64,000 nucleotides of DNA, from NCBI RefSeq assembly GCF_001953055.1, contig NZ_CP019044.1:2790001-2854000 (forward strand), read 5' to 3'. This document shows, piece by piece, positions 28,706 through 39,200 of this stretch (its first letter is position 1; each line of letters begins with the position of its first letter). The notes beneath the pieces were generated by a model that worked only from the letters and a program-made list of their open reading frames with translations, was not told where the DNA came from and ran no database searches. The position numbers were made by a program, and so were the translations under genes. The stretch comes from Salaquimonas pukyongi (GTDB lineage: Bacteria; Pseudomonadota; Alphaproteobacteria; Rhizobiales; Rhizobiaceae).

Positions 28706-30076
28706 ATGACGAGAATTTGGGCAGAGCAGGCTTTGCTGCAGGATGGCTGGCGCAAAGGTGTGTTGGTCGAAATCGGTGCCGGCGGAACGATAAAATCACT
28801 GGCCACAGACAGGCCCAAACCGGACGATGCTTACAGCACCGGCATATTGCTGCCGGCCCCTGCCAATGCACACAGCCACGCCTTTCAGCGGGCCATGGCC
28901 GGGCTGACCGAAATGCGCGGTCCGGACGCCCGCGATTCCTTCTGGACCTGGCGGCAACTCATGTACCGCTTCCTCGAAAGGCTCACACCTGACCACGTCG
29001 AGACAATCGCGGCACTGGTGCAGATGGAAATGCTGGAAGCCGGCTACGCCACCAATGTCGAATTTCACTATCTGCATCATCAGCCGGACGGCATGCCCTA
29101 TGATAATCTGGCGGAGATGGCAGAGCGCATTGGCGCTGCTGCAGAACAGACCGGTATCGGCCTGACGCTGCTGCCGGTTCATTATCAATATGGCGGTTGC
29201 GACCAGCGCCCGCTGGGCAGCGGGCAAATCCGGTTCGGCAACGATATGAACCGTTTTGAAAACCTTCATGCAGCTACCAAAGAGATCCTGCGCAACTTGC
29301 CTGCCGACAGCGCCATCGGCACAGCGCCCCACAGCCTGAGGGCAATCGCTGCGGAAGATTTCGCCCGTCACATGCAATTGCGCGGCAACGGTCCGCTGCA
29401 CATGCATCTTGCTGAACAGAAGGCGGAAGTGGCGGAGGTCGAGGCCGCGCACGGGCTGCGTCCGGTTGAATGGGTTCTGCGCCATGGCGCGCCCGATGAA
29501 AGATGCTGCTTCATCCATTGCACCCGGATGAAACCCGATGAGACTGCAGGACTTGCCCGTTCCGGCGCGGTTGCCGGCCTGTGCCCGATTACCGAATCGA
29601 GCCTCGGCGACGGCGTCTTCGACGGCGTTCGCTGGTTTGAAAACGCCGGCAGCATCGCCATCGGCTCTGATTCGAACATTCGCATCTCGCTCAGCGAGGA
29701 ATTGCGCACCCTCGAATACTCCCAGCGGCTGCGCGACCACTCCCGCGCCGCTCTGGCAACACCGGAAAAATCCACCGGCCGGCATCTTCTGGAAGCGATG
29801 AATACCGGTGGAGCAACGGCAGCCGGCCGCAATTGCGGAGCAATCGCCAAGGGCATGCTTGCCGATCTTTTTGCCCTCGACGCCAAATCGATCCACCTTG
29901 CCGGACGCCAGGGGGATGCAATCCTGGACAGCTTCATCTTCGCCGGTGACGATCGCATGATCAGCGATGTGTGGTCCGCAGGGCGGCACATGGTTCAGGC
30001 CGGGCAGCACGTTAACCGCGGCGCGATCGTCCGCCGCTATCTTCACACCATGGAGGAGATCGGAGGGGCGATTTGA
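28706..30076 (+). CDS. hutF: Formimidoylglutamate deiminase
   Basis: A 456-residue amidohydrolase that deaminates N-formimidoyl-glutamate to N-formyl-glutamate, the substrate of HutG. I start at 28706 (MTRIWAEQALL) because AAGGGA lies eight bases upstream; the ATG at 28700 is too close. The metal site is ANAHSHAFQRAMAG near residue 55, with HLAEQ, HCT and GSDSNIRIS further on. Its presence shows the five-step hut pathway. It is divergent from hutI and overlaps hutC by three bases. Confidence 0.95.
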   Translation: MTRIWAEQALLQDGWRKGVLVEIGAGGTIKSLATDRPKPDDAYSTGILLPAPANAHSHAFQRAMAGLTEMRGPDARDSFWTWRQLMYRFLERLTPDHVETIAALVQMEMLEAGYATNVEFHYLHHQPDGMPYDNLAEMAERIGAAAEQTGIGLTLLPVHYQYGGCDQRPLGSGQIRFGNDMNRFENLHAATKEILRNLPADSAIGTAPHSLRAIAAEDFARHMQLRGNGPLHMHLAEQKAEVAEVEAAHGLRPVEWVLRHGAPDERCCFIHCTRMKPDETAGLARSGAVAGLCPITESSLGDGVFDGVRWFENAGSIAIGSDSNIRISLSEELRTLEYSQRLRDHSRAALATPEKSTGRHLLEAMNTGGATAAGRNCGAIAKGMLADLFALDAKSIHLAGRQGDAILDSFIFAGDDRMISDVWSAGRHMVQAGQHVNRGAIVRRYLHTMEEIGGAI

Positions 30077-30774
30077 CGGCGGCAGAGTTCAACACCTGGC
30101 AATCCGTTCAAAAAGAGGTCTTGCGGCGCATCAATGCCCGCGAGTGGAAGCCCGGCGAACTCATTCCCAATGAAGAAGAACTCTCCCGTGAATTCGGTTG
30201 TGCCCGGGCGACGGTCAATCGCGCCCTGCGGGGGCTTGCCGAATCCGGCCTGCTTGACCGCAGGCGCAAGGCGGGAACGCGCGTTGCGCTGCATCCGGTA
30301 AGAAAGGCGACACTGGATATCTCCATCATCCGCCACGAGGTCGAAGGCAGGGGCCAGATATACCGCTATTCCCTGTTGTCGAAACAGTTGCGGGAAGCGC
30401 CGGCCGATATCGTGGCCAAAATGCAGCTTTCCGGGAAAGACAGGCTGTTGCACGTGCAGGGATTGCATCTGGCCAACGCCCGCCCGCACATATTCGAGGA
30501 TCGCTGGATAAACCCGAAGGTGGTCCAGGAGGCCTCAAAGACGGATTTCACTCAAATCAGCCCGAATGAGTGGCTGGTTCTGAATGTGCCGTTTCACGGC
30601 GGAGACATCGCTTTTTCAGCCGTCGAAGCAAGCCGCCAGGAGGCCGAAATTCTTGGCTGTGGCAAGGGCGATGCCCTGTTTATCATCGAGCGCAACACAT
30701 GGAATGAGCAAGGCATCATCACAACGGTGCGCCTTTCCTGCGCACCGGGCTATCGCCTCCACACCGGTCTTTAG
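30073..30774 (+). CDS. hutC: Histidine utilisation repressor, GntR family
   Basis: A 233-residue transcription factor. The N-terminal GntR winged helix has LIPNEEELSREFGCARATVN (about residues 35-54) and GLLDRRRKAGTRVA. The C-terminal UTRA effector domain follows, ending in the VRLSCAPGYRLHTG motif typical of HutC, whose ligand is urocanate. The start is TTG at 30073, overlapping the hutF stop, with GGAGGGG about five bases upstream. It very likely represses both hut transcripts through the palindrome at 28667-28683. Confidence 0.92.
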   Translation: MTAAEFNTWQSVQKEVLRRINAREWKPGELIPNEEELSREFGCARATVNRALRGLAESGLLDRRRKAGTRVALHPVRKATLDISIIRHEVEGRGQIYRYSLLSKQLREAPADIVAKMQLSGKDRLLHVQGLHLANARPHIFEDRWINPKVVQEASKTDFTQISPNEWLVLNVPFHGGDIAFSAVEASRQEAEILGCGKGDALFIIERNTWNEQGIITTVRLSCAPGYRLHTGL

Positions 30775-30835
30775 ATTGACTGCTAACGGTACGCTTACGC
30801 GGCCCGCCAAGGCGCACCGTGAGAAGCGAGGCCAG

Positions 30836-31087
30836 TTATAAGACGAAGAACGCTGCAATCATCAGGACGACAAACGCCAGTGTGCCGCCGATCAGGCCGC
30901 CCCCGCCGAAAAAGCCGAACATCATGGCGAGCAAAAGCGCCACGCAGGCCACAACGGTCCACCGGGAAAGCCACAAAAACAGATCGTAAGTCTTCTCGTG
31001 TTCGGAGTAATCCATGGCCGATACCGGCTCGGACCGTTTCACCGAAGTCTTGCGTTTGCTGGTGGTCTTCTTCGCAACTTTTGCCAT
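30836..31087 (-). CDS. aa3-type cytochrome c oxidase subunit IV
   Basis: An 83-residue protein with a basic N-terminal tail (MAKVAKKTTSKRKTSVKRSE), then the family motif MDYSEHEKTYDLFLWLSRW and two hydrophobic segments. This is the small alphaproteobacterial subunit IV that packs against the aa3 oxidase. An upstream in-frame start at 31135 exists, but GGGGAGC lies just before 31087. The core oxidase genes are not in this window. Confidence 0.85.
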   Translation of the reverse strand: MAKVAKKTTSKRKTSVKRSEPVSAMDYSEHEKTYDLFLWLSRWTVVACVALLLAMMFGFFGGGGLIGGTLAFVVLMIAAFFVL

Positions 31088-31260
31088 TTTGCTCCCCGAA
31101 CCCCTGTTGTCAGGTGCATGCTTGATTACAAGCACTCAATTCCGGAGTTTGAAGTACACAAAGCCTGCGGAAATCGCAATATGTAATGCTGTCCGGGCTG
31201 CAATGATGGTGCTCTCCCGGCAAAGCAGGGCACCAGTGTCAACCTGCTGAGGTTCCACAT

Positions 31261-31671
31261 CTAGCTGGTTTTGCGCAGGCTGAAGGTCCGGCCAGCCTGG
31301 TCGGTGCAATTGAGAACATCAACAGACGGGCGCTGGCAGGTCGCAGTATTCTGTTGACGGCTGAGATTGCCTGTCCAGTTAAGGCGCACTTCATTGACGG
31401 AAAGAACAATATAGCTGCCCGTGGAAAGGGTTTCCCCGGTATCGTTTGCCGTTGAGACAAAGCTGCCGTCCCGAAACTCGGCGGTAAACACAGAATCAGA
31501 TGAGATCCACTGCCCGGCAAGACCGCCGCCTCCGGCCAGCGGATTGGCCTTCTTGCCTGGCGTATCGCAACCGGCAATCGCAATTGCGGCCACAAGCACC
31601 GCAAACACTCCTGCAGGCCGCACCAGTCCGGCTGCCGGCAGGTCTTTCCTCAAACGGCTTGAAAAACGCAT
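31261..31671 (-). CDS. omp10: Omp10-family outer membrane lipoprotein
   Basis: A 136-residue lipoprotein. The signal peptide ends in a lipobox at AIAIAGC near residue 34. The mature part has GGLAGQWISSDSVFTAEFRD, LSTGSYIVLS and a C-terminal disulphide-like pair (TCQRPSVDVLNC), as in Brucella Omp10. The start at 31671 is preceded by GGGAGAG; an in-frame start at 31761 is upstream of it. It lies 58 bases after pepF in the same direction. The family is of unknown function, probably envelope integrity. Confidence 0.8.
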   Translation of the reverse strand: MRFSSRLRKDLPAAGLVRPAGVFAVLVAAIAIAGCDTPGKKANPLAGGGGLAGQWISSDSVFTAEFRDGSFVSTANDTGETLSTGSYIVLSVNEVRLNWTGNLSRQQNTATCQRPSVDVLNCTDQAGRTFSLRKTS

Positions 31672-31729
31672 CACACTCTCCCCGTTACGCTTTCTGGATA
31701 TAGGGTCAGAAACCCAGACACCGGATAGC

Positions 31730-33601
31730 TTAACTTGCCGCTTCCAACGTCTCAAGCTCATCGATCAGCCCGGTGATCATCGACAAGCCGCGGTCCCAGA
31801 AGCCGGGATCGCCGGCATCAAGACCAAACGGCTTGAGCAATTCGCTGTGGTGCCTCGTTCCGCCAGCCTTGAGCATGTCGAAATATCGCCGCTGAAAGCC
31901 TTCCTCGGAATTCTCGTATACTGCGTAAAGCGAGTTCACCAGACAATCGCCAAACGCATAGGCGTAAACATAAAAGGGTGAATGCACGAAATGCGGAATG
32001 TAGCTCCAGTAGTGCCGGTAACCCTCATCAAAGGTGAACACGGGTCCCAGGCTCTCATATTGCACTTCAAGCCACATCTCGCCCAGTTGTTCGCTGGTTA
32101 TTTCACCGCCGGCACGCGCCGTGTGAACCTTCCGCTCAAACAGGTAAAACGCGATTTGCCGCACCACCGTATTGATCATGTCCTCAATCTTGCGCGCCAG
32201 CATGACTTTGCGTTCGGCCGGGTTTTTGGCACGGGCGAGCAGCGCACGGAAGGTCAGCATCTCACCGAACACGCTGGCCGTTTCGGCAAGGGTCAGGGGA
32301 GTCTGCGCCATGAGCAGGCCCTGATCTGCGGCCAGCACCTGATGCACGCCATGGCCCAGTTCATGGGCAAGCGTCATGACATCGCGCGGCTTGCCGAGAT
32401 AGTTCAGCATCACATAGGGATGAACGGAAGGCACCGTTGGATGGGCAAAGGCACCGGGCGACTTGCCCGGCCGCACCGGCGCATCGATCCAGCCCCTGTC
32501 AAAAAACCGGCCGGCAATCTCGGCCATTTCAGGCGAAAAGCCGTGATAGGCATCAAGCACGATCTTGCGTGCAGAATCCCAGTCATAGACCGCTTCAGCA
32601 ACCGCTGGCAGGGGTGCATTCCGGTCCCAGTGCTGAAGCTGGCCGACCCCAAGCCATCTCGCCTTCATGCCATAATAACGGTGCGAAATCGCGGGGAAGG
32701 AACGCTCCACCGCGCTAACCAGCGCATCGACCACTTCCGGTTCGATCCGGTTTGCCAGATGGCGCGAGTGCGCAACATCTGAAAAACCACGCCAGCGATC
32801 GGAGATTTCCTTGTCCTTCGCCAGCGTGTTGGTGATCAGGGTGAAAATTCTGCTGTTGTCAGCCAGCACACGGCCAATTTCTTTCGCTGCCGCCTCCCGC
32901 TTTGCACGATCGGCATGTTGCAGCAGGTTGAAAGCCGGTTCAGAGGTCAGTGGCTCACCGTCAATCTGAAAACGCAGCGAAGCCATTGTCTCGTCAAAAA
33001 GACGGTTCCACGCATTGCGGCCGGTAACCGCCTTCTCGTGAAACAGCTCCTCTACCCTGTCCTCGAGCTGATACGGCTTGTCCTTGCGCAGATCATCGAT
33101 CCACGGGCGATAATGGGCCAGCGTTTCATCTGCCTTGATGGCGGCTTGCAGAATATCATCACCAATCCGGTTAAACTCCAGCGTAAAGAAAAGAAGCGGC
33201 GTACTGGCGTCGGTAATCTGCTCCTGGGCATCGCCATAGAATTTCGCCTTTTTCGGATTGGTCGTCTCACCGGTATAGACAAGCGCAGCATAGGACATGA
33301 TGCGGCCCATGCGCTCCTCAATCGCTTCATACTCGCCAATTGCAGCACCCAGTTTTTCCGGTGCTTCCCGGGCCAGGCGCTCAAGCTGGCCCGCATGGGC
33401 TCTTTGAAATGCCTCCGCGTCGGATTTCACCCGGGCCATGTCCTCGGCAAAGGCAGGGCTGTCCATTGCCGGATAAAGGTCTTCAAGCTGCCATTCGGGC
33501 AGGTCGCCAAGCCCGTTTTCGGCTGCGCCCCCTTGTGCATCCGGTGCGCTAACGCGAACGGCACCAGGCGAATGTAGAATACTGAAAGAGGTCGTGTTCA
33601 T
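31730..33601 (-). CDS. pepF: M3-family oligoendopeptidase
   Basis: A 623-residue zinc metallopeptidase that degrades short peptides in the cytosol. The HELGHGVHQ zinc site lies at about residue 413, with the third ligand Glu in LAETASVFGEML. The N-terminal helical PepF domain (LPEWQLEDLYPAMDSPAFAE) and family-typical YGDAQEQITDASTPLLFF block are present. Length is as expected. It is divergent from the sigma-54 regulator at 33807. Confidence 0.93.
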   Translation of the reverse strand: MNTTSFSILHSPGAVRVSAPDAQGGAAENGLGDLPEWQLEDLYPAMDSPAFAEDMARVKSDAEAFQRAHAGQLERLAREAPEKLGAAIGEYEAIEERMGRIMSYAALVYTGETTNPKKAKFYGDAQEQITDASTPLLFFTLEFNRIGDDILQAAIKADETLAHYRPWIDDLRKDKPYQLEDRVEELFHEKAVTGRNAWNRLFDETMASLRFQIDGEPLTSEPAFNLLQHADRAKREAAAKEIGRVLADNSRIFTLITNTLAKDKEISDRWRGFSDVAHSRHLANRIEPEVVDALVSAVERSFPAISHRYYGMKARWLGVGQLQHWDRNAPLPAVAEAVYDWDSARKIVLDAYHGFSPEMAEIAGRFFDRGWIDAPVRPGKSPGAFAHPTVPSVHPYVMLNYLGKPRDVMTLAHELGHGVHQVLAADQGLLMAQTPLTLAETASVFGEMLTFRALLARAKNPAERKVMLARKIEDMINTVVRQIAFYLFERKVHTARAGGEITSEQLGEMWLEVQYESLGPVFTFDEGYRHYWSYIPHFVHSPFYVYAYAFGDCLVNSLYAVYENSEEGFQRRYFDMLKAGGTRHHSELLKPFGLDAGDPGFWDRGLSMITGLIDELETLEAAS

Positions 33602-33806
33602 GGCTCTGCCTTAACTGCCGCCAGCAATGCGCTCAAGCAAAAACGCATGCTGTAAAAAATTGAACAGACCTGGTGAGACTAGATTAACCACTGTGTTTAA
33701 TGGGGAATTTAGGCAGCTCTGGTACCAACGTCCATAAATGAGACAGATGTCCATTCTTCGGTAGTAAACCTGCCGCAAGTACGGGCCTTGCAAACGGAGC
33801 CTGCCA

Positions 33807-35357
33807 ATGGCCGACAAGATCCTGATCGTTGATGACGAACCCGTGCAGCGCCGTCTGCTGGAATCTGCCCTGGCAAAGGGCGGTCACGCGGTAATCGCGG
33901 CGGAGTCGGGAGAACAGGCGCTTGAACTGTTTGACAATGAGCCTGACGCGTTTGCCGCCATTGTGCTGGACCTTGTCATGCCCGGGCTTGGCGGCATGGA
34001 GGTTATGGAAAGACTGGCCGACCGCGGCAGCCGGACCCCGATCATCGTGCAAACCGCACAGGGTGGTATCGATGTGGTCGTTCAGGCGATGCGCAAAGGC
34101 GCATTCGATTTTGCCGTCAAACCGTTCGCCCCTGAAAAACTGCAAAAAACGGTGGAAGCGGCCATCCGCTACAAGGGCCTAACCAAATCTGCCGAAACCG
34201 CCCGTAAAAAGCCTTCCGGATCCTTCACCTTCAAAGACATCATCACCCGCAGCGAAGCCATGCAACCGGTTCTTGGCATTGCCAAAAAAGCCGCAGGATC
34301 GAACATTCCGGTCCTCATTGAAGGCGAATCGGGTACCGGCAAGGAACTCATCGCACGGGCCATGCATGGCAGTTCGGACCGGGCTTCGGGCAAACTGGTG
34401 ACCGTCAACTGCGGCGCTCTGCCGGAAAACCTGGTCGAAAGCCTGCTTTTCGGACACGAAAAGGGAGCCTTTACCGGCGCCACGGAAAAACACATCGGCA
34501 AATTTGAGGAAGCCAATGGAGGCACGCTCTTTCTCGACGAGATCGGCGAACTGCCCCTCGACCTTCAGGTAAAACTGCTGCGTGCCATCCAGGAGGGCGA
34601 AATCGATCCCATCGGCGCAAAAAGACCGGTGAAAGTGGATGTCAGACTGATTTCAGCCACCAACCGGAACCTGTTTGAGGAAGTCTCGGAAGGCAAGTTC
34701 CGGGAAGACCTTTACTACCGCCTCTCCGTGCTGCCGATAACCCTGCCGCCGCTTCGCGAGCGCCTTGAGGATATCGAGCCGCTGGTCTTTCATTTCATCA
34801 AGAAGATCGCCCGGGAACAGAACCGGCAGAACGTCGCTTCCGTTGATCCCGGGGTTTTTGCAGCGATGACAGCCCATGACTGGCCCGGCAACATCCGGGA
34901 GCTGGAAAACGCGATCTTCCGCGCCATCATCTTGTGCGACACGGAAACACTTTCCCTGGCCGAGTTTCCCCAGATTCGCACCCAGATGCCCGACTTCAAA
35001 CTGCCGGCGGCATCGGCAGCCGAACAAGACGGCGCCGCAGCAGCCTTGCCGCAGTTTGATGCATCCCACACACCGGCAATACAAACACCTGGCGATCATG
35101 CCACCGCTGCAGCCCCGGATACGGCAGTACCTGCGGCAGTTACCGGACCGGCAGCTGCCGGAAATTACGGCATGGCATCGCTTATCGGGCCGGATGGCGA
35201 ATGCAGATCACTGGCCGACCTGGAAGCCGATGCCATCCATTTTGCCATCGAAATCTACAATGGCCGCATGTCGGAAGTGGCACGGCGGCTTGGCATTGGC
35301 CGCTCGACGCTTTACCGCAAGCTGAAAGAGCTGGGCATCAGCGACGAAGCCGCCTGA
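33807..35357 (+). CDS. Sigma-54-dependent response regulator
   Basis: A 516-residue NtrC-type regulator. The receiver domain (1-120) has the phosphoacceptor Asp55 in VLDLVMPGLGG and the conserved Lys in FAVKPF. The AAA+ domain has Walker A GESGTGKE, the sigma-54 contact GAFTGA and FLDEIGELPLDLQ. An Ala/Pro-rich linker of about 80 residues leads to a Fis-type helix-turn-helix (VARRLGIGRSTLYRKLKEL). No histidine kinase gene is adjacent, so the signal is unknown. It lies upstream of the DUF882 gene, an arrangement I associate with Rhizobiales. Confidence 0.93.
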   Translation: MADKILIVDDEPVQRRLLESALAKGGHAVIAAESGEQALELFDNEPDAFAAIVLDLVMPGLGGMEVMERLADRGSRTPIIVQTAQGGIDVVVQAMRKGAFDFAVKPFAPEKLQKTVEAAIRYKGLTKSAETARKKPSGSFTFKDIITRSEAMQPVLGIAKKAAGSNIPVLIEGESGTGKELIARAMHGSSDRASGKLVTVNCGALPENLVESLLFGHEKGAFTGATEKHIGKFEEANGGTLFLDEIGELPLDLQVKLLRAIQEGEIDPIGAKRPVKVDVRLISATNRNLFEEVSEGKFREDLYYRLSVLPITLPPLRERLEDIEPLVFHFIKKIAREQNRQNVASVDPGVFAAMTAHDWPGNIRELENAIFRAIILCDTETLSLAEFPQIRTQMPDFKLPAASAAEQDGAAAALPQFDASHTPAIQTPGDHATAAAPDTAVPAAVTGPAAAGNYGMASLIGPDGECRSLADLEADAIHFAIEIYNGRMSEVARRLGIGRSTLYRKLKELGISDEAA

Positions 35358-35384
35358 GAACGGTCTTAACGGACTGCTAACCAT

Positions 35385-35401
35385 TGGCGGCCTTGCCGCC
35401 A
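35385..35401 (+). terminator. Short hairpin after the sigma-54 regulator
   Basis: A seven-pair stem TGGCGGC / GCCGCCA with a CTT loop, 28 bases after the stop. The tail (CCCTGCCTTATTTT) is only weakly T-rich, so it may be an attenuating rather than an efficient terminator. Confidence 0.4.
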
Positions 35402-35534
35402 CCCTGCCTTATTTTGTCACAACTTGTTGTATAATTTTCCGTTTCGGACGGGGCAGCACATGCGACATTATGAGTTGTTAACCATCTTTGTTTAGATAGA
35501 CGTAGGGCTTAAACAGTCCTCACGGTAAACGAAT

Positions 35535-37618
35535 TTGACAGGGCTTTCGGTGGGGTCGTCATCCTCAAATCTTGATCAGGATATCTTGCGCCGCTTCCGG
35601 CGAAAAACGGTATCGTTGGCTCAGGCCACCAAAGCCGCATTGGCCGCTTTGCTGATATTGCTTGCCCTGCCCTCGCTTGCCGCCGCGCAAACCAAGGCGC
35701 TCAAACTGTATTATCTGCATACCGGTGAGAAAGCCGAAATCGTTTTCAAGCGCAACGGCAGGTTCGACAAGGCCGGACTGAAGAAGATCAACTGGTTCCT
35801 GCGCGACTGGCGGCGCAACGAACCGACCAAGATGGACCCCAATCTTCTTGACCTGATCTGGGAAGTCTACCGCAAGACGGGCTCCAGAAAGCACATTCAC
35901 GTCATCTCCGGTTACCGTGCACCCGCTTCCAACGAATTGTTGCGCAAACGCGGACGGGGCGTTGCCAAGAACAGTCAGCATACCAGAGGCCGGGCGCTGG
36001 ATTTCTTCATTCCCGGCGTAAAGCTCTCCAAGCTTCGCGAAATCGGCCTGAAAATGCAGGTTGGCGGCGTGGGTTATTACCCCAAATCCGGCTCCCCCTT
36101 CGTCCACATGGATACCGGCAATGTACGCCACTGGCCGCGCATGAGCCGCTCACAGCTTGCCCGCGTCTTCCCTGATGGCAAGACCATGCATGTGCCCTCC
36201 GATGGCAAACCGCTTGCCCGCTACAAGCAGGCTGTCGCCGAATACAAGCGCCGCGCAGCCAAGGGCAAGCTGGTCCCCCAATCAAAGCCCACGGTCAAGG
36301 AGCTTAACTTCTTCCAGCGCCTTGCCAGGGCAACACGCGAAGATGAGGCCGATGACAAGGACGTGGCAGCACCGGCACCGCGTCCGGTGACGACCACCAA
36401 GCCCGCCGCGCAGCCTCAACCACCCGCACCGGCGCCAACCGAGCCCGAACAGCCGCAATTTGCTGCACTGCCATCTGCCATTCCGGTTCCGGTTGTCGCC
36501 CCCCGCCAGAGTGCGATTTCAACCGGCACGCCGGTCGTAGCGCAAACCCCGTTGCCACAAGCTGAACAGACACCGCTTGAAGAACCGGCCGAAGCTGAAA
36601 CGCCATCTCCCGAGCAGGAAGCGGAGACAGCAACCGTCTTTGCCGAAGCAGGCGCTCCGGTTCCCGAAAAACGGCCTGAGGTCAATCCTGTCATAGCCAT
36701 GACGGCTGCAATCCCCAAGCATCTCCATCAGTCGCAACGGCTGAACTGGCCATGTTGCCGCCTGCCGAATCTCCGGCGGCAGAACAAAGTGCCCAGCCGC
36801 TTTCACCAGCTGAAATTGAGGCGCTGCGCAAAGTCGTGCGTCCGCAAACCACCCAGTCCCCGGCGCTTTCTGCAATAAACGACAGACCTGTACCGGCCAC
36901 TTCCGTCGGAAATACGCCGGAACCGGCGGAACCTGTAGCACCGCCAGCGCCTGCCATTGTTGAGCGGCAGCCGCTTCCCGAGGCCGATCCGCAGCCTGTG
37001 GTGCTGGCGCAGAGCGAACCCGTTGAAACCCCTCAGGCAGCAGAACCGCCAGTGCAAGAAACACAGCCGGAAACCATCGAACTGGCGGCGCTGCCGATCG
37101 AACCCGGCGTCGAGAGCACCGGTGCGGTCGCCATTCCCGGGCGCAATCCTGCAGTCTCTGACGCTGCTGAAAGCAACGCTCAGCCGGAAGGTGCCGCTGA
37201 AGAAGGAATTCTGGCGGCTGCCCTGCCGGTTCCCGAGCCGGCACCACGCCCGCGAGCCGCAGAACCGGCCGCCGAAGCCAACGATGCTGTCATGATGACC
37301 GCAGCACTGGATGCAGGCAAAGCCGAAGAAGCGCCTGAAGTGGCGCCCTCGCCTGACCTGCAGCAGAGACCTGTTTCCCTCGACAGCCTGTCCGCACCAC
37401 AAGAAAACTCAAACGTAATCGGCAAATGGGCGCTTTCGGCAACCACCACGATCAATGACCTGGCTGACGTTCAGGCGCCCGCCTATGGCCGTAACCTGAT
37501 CCGTCAGGTTCCCAACGCCGTGATTGTTCAGCAGTTCAATCTTCAGGCATTCGGCCCCGGCCAGAACCGCTTCAACGGCAAGGCCGTCAAGGCGATGAAG
37601 TTCGCCCGCCTGCAGTAA
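35535..37618 (+). pseudogene. DUF882 murein-peptidase-like protein, frameshifted
   Basis: Two overlapping frames (35535-36878 and 36752-37618) join into one 694-residue product if one C is added to the C4 run at 36713-36716. A signal peptide ends near SLAAAQT. The DUF882/peptidase M15-like domain follows, with zinc-site candidates SQHTRGRALDFF and SPFVHMDTGNVRHWPR, as in YcbK-type murein peptidases. The rest is a long Pro/Ala/Glu-rich region and then a conserved C-terminal segment (GRNLIRQVPNAVIVQQFN). It probably acts on peptidoglycan in the periplasm. The TTG start at 35535 follows the family N-terminus (MTGLSVG). The break looks like a homopolymer error in a low-complexity region. Confidence 0.8.
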
Positions 37619-37625
37619 ACACCGA

Positions 37626-37904
37626 TTATTCCGCCGCTTCTTCCCCGGCCCTTTCAAAGTCGGGAATCATGCCCAGCGCGCCCATATACAGGTCGCGGAT
37701 GGCTTCCTGTTCCTGGCGTTCGGTGCTGTCCTTCTTTCTAAGTCCGATGACCTGGCGAAGGACCTTGGTGTCAAACCCGTTGCCCTTTGCCTCGGCGTAG
37801 ACATCGCGAATGTCGTCGGCGATGGCCTTCTTTTCTTCTTCCAGACGCTCGATTCGCTCGACGATCGTGCGCAATTGTTCCTTGGCAACCATGTTGTCGG
37901 CCAT
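37626..37904 (-). CDS. gapR: GapR-family nucleoid-associated protein (DUF2312)
   Basis: A 92-residue coiled-coil DNA-binding protein. The family core [40 protein letters not shown] and QVIGLRKKD is intact. GapR homologues bind AT-rich or overtwisted DNA and help replication and segregation in Caulobacter and relatives (established for that family). The gene is convergent with DUF882, with seven bases between them. Confidence 0.92.
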   Translation of the reverse strand: MADNMVAKEQLRTIVERIERLEEEKKAIADDIRDVYAEAKGNGFDTKVLRQVIGLRKKDSTERQEQEAIRDLYMGALGMIPDFERAGEEAAE

Positions 37905-37980
37905 GACATTTCTCCAAATGAATTAGATTTCGCATCCGCCAAAATTTGCAGCGGCGGCTGGCGTTTGCCTGTCTGTCAGC

Positions 37981-38277
<297 letters not shown>

Positions 38278-38309
38278 GTCAGTTTCCGTCGCTTGGTTGG
38301 GTTTTGCAC

Positions 38310-39095
38310 CTATCGGCCGGTCCGGCTGCCATGATGCAGCATCACATGGTTATGGGGAAGAGCGCTAACCTTTTCAATGATCGGCGACAGGGTATCCACC
38401 CATCTCATGGCATCCTTTTCCTCTCTTACAAGATCCTGCCGGATTTCGATCAAAGCATGGGACAGCCCCCGTGAAGTGCAATGCCGGTGCATGGTGTCAC
38501 CGGCAAGCGCACCGTCATAAGGCTCGTTTTCGCCTACCGTGATGTCTGGCAGCGCTCTGAATGCCGTCAGCAGCGGGCCGGCCAGTCTGGGATCGCTGTC
38601 CCACAGCACCGAGAGGTGCCAGGGCCGCGCCAGACCGTTCCAGCGGTCGGTCATGGAATGAATCGCAATAACCGCGGGGATGATATCCTGAGCAAGAAAG
38701 TCATCGATCATGCCGCTGACCTGCTCGTGATAAGGGCGATAAAAGGCATCCCGCCGCCTTTTGCGCTCTCCGTCAGAAAGCGGATAATTGCCGGGGATGA
38801 TCGTGCCGTCATAAATCTGGCGGATCAGCGTCGGGTCGTCTTCACCGCGGTTGGGATCGATCAGAAGCCTTGAATAGGTCGCAAGAACGCCGGGCACCCC
38901 CAGCTTTGCCGCCAGTCCCCGCATCACCGTTTCCGCACCGATATCATAGGCGATGTGGCGCTCAAGCTCACAGGCCGGCAGGCCCAAAGTCCCGTACGGC
39001 TGGGGTATCGTATTGCGTGCATGGTCGCAAAGGAGTATCAGCCCTTTGGAATACTCCCCCGGGACAACTTCATACGGTACGAATTCCTGCGGCAT
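38310..39095 (-). CDS. N-formylglutamate amidohydrolase family protein
   Basis: A 261-residue member of the N-formylglutamate amidohydrolase family. It has ILLCDHARNTIPQPYG, YDIGAETVMRGLA, LLIDPNRGEDDPTLI, the YRPYHEQVSGMIDDF helix and IHSMTDRWNG. The ATG at 39095 (MPQEFVPYEV) is chosen; the same frame opens at a GTG at 39158. It differs from HutG enough that the substrate may not be N-formylglutamate. It heads the probable transcript with DUF1244 and gapR. Confidence 0.82.
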   Translation of the reverse strand: MPQEFVPYEVVPGEYSKGLILLCDHARNTIPQPYGTLGLPACELERHIAYDIGAETVMRGLAAKLGVPGVLATYSRLLIDPNRGEDDPTLIRQIYDGTIIPGNYPLSDGERKRRRDAFYRPYHEQVSGMIDDFLAQDIIPAVIAIHSMTDRWNGLARPWHLSVLWDSDPRLAGPLLTAFRALPDITVGENEPYDGALAGDTMHRHCTSRGLSHALIEIRQDLVREEKDAMRWVDTLSPIIEKVSALPHNHVMLHHGSRTGR

Positions 39096-39200
39096 CAGGT
39101 GATTTCCGTCATGGTGTTTCGGGATGAAACACGTGCGGTAGGGAGGCTGAAATTCCACAGCTGCCCGCCAATTTCAAGCCGCAGCGGCAGGAACTACCCG

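Noticed and set aside
33682-33700. TTAA pair upstream of the sigma-54 regulator as a CtrA site
   Set aside because: The spacing is nine bases instead of the usual seven, so it does not match the CtrA box well.
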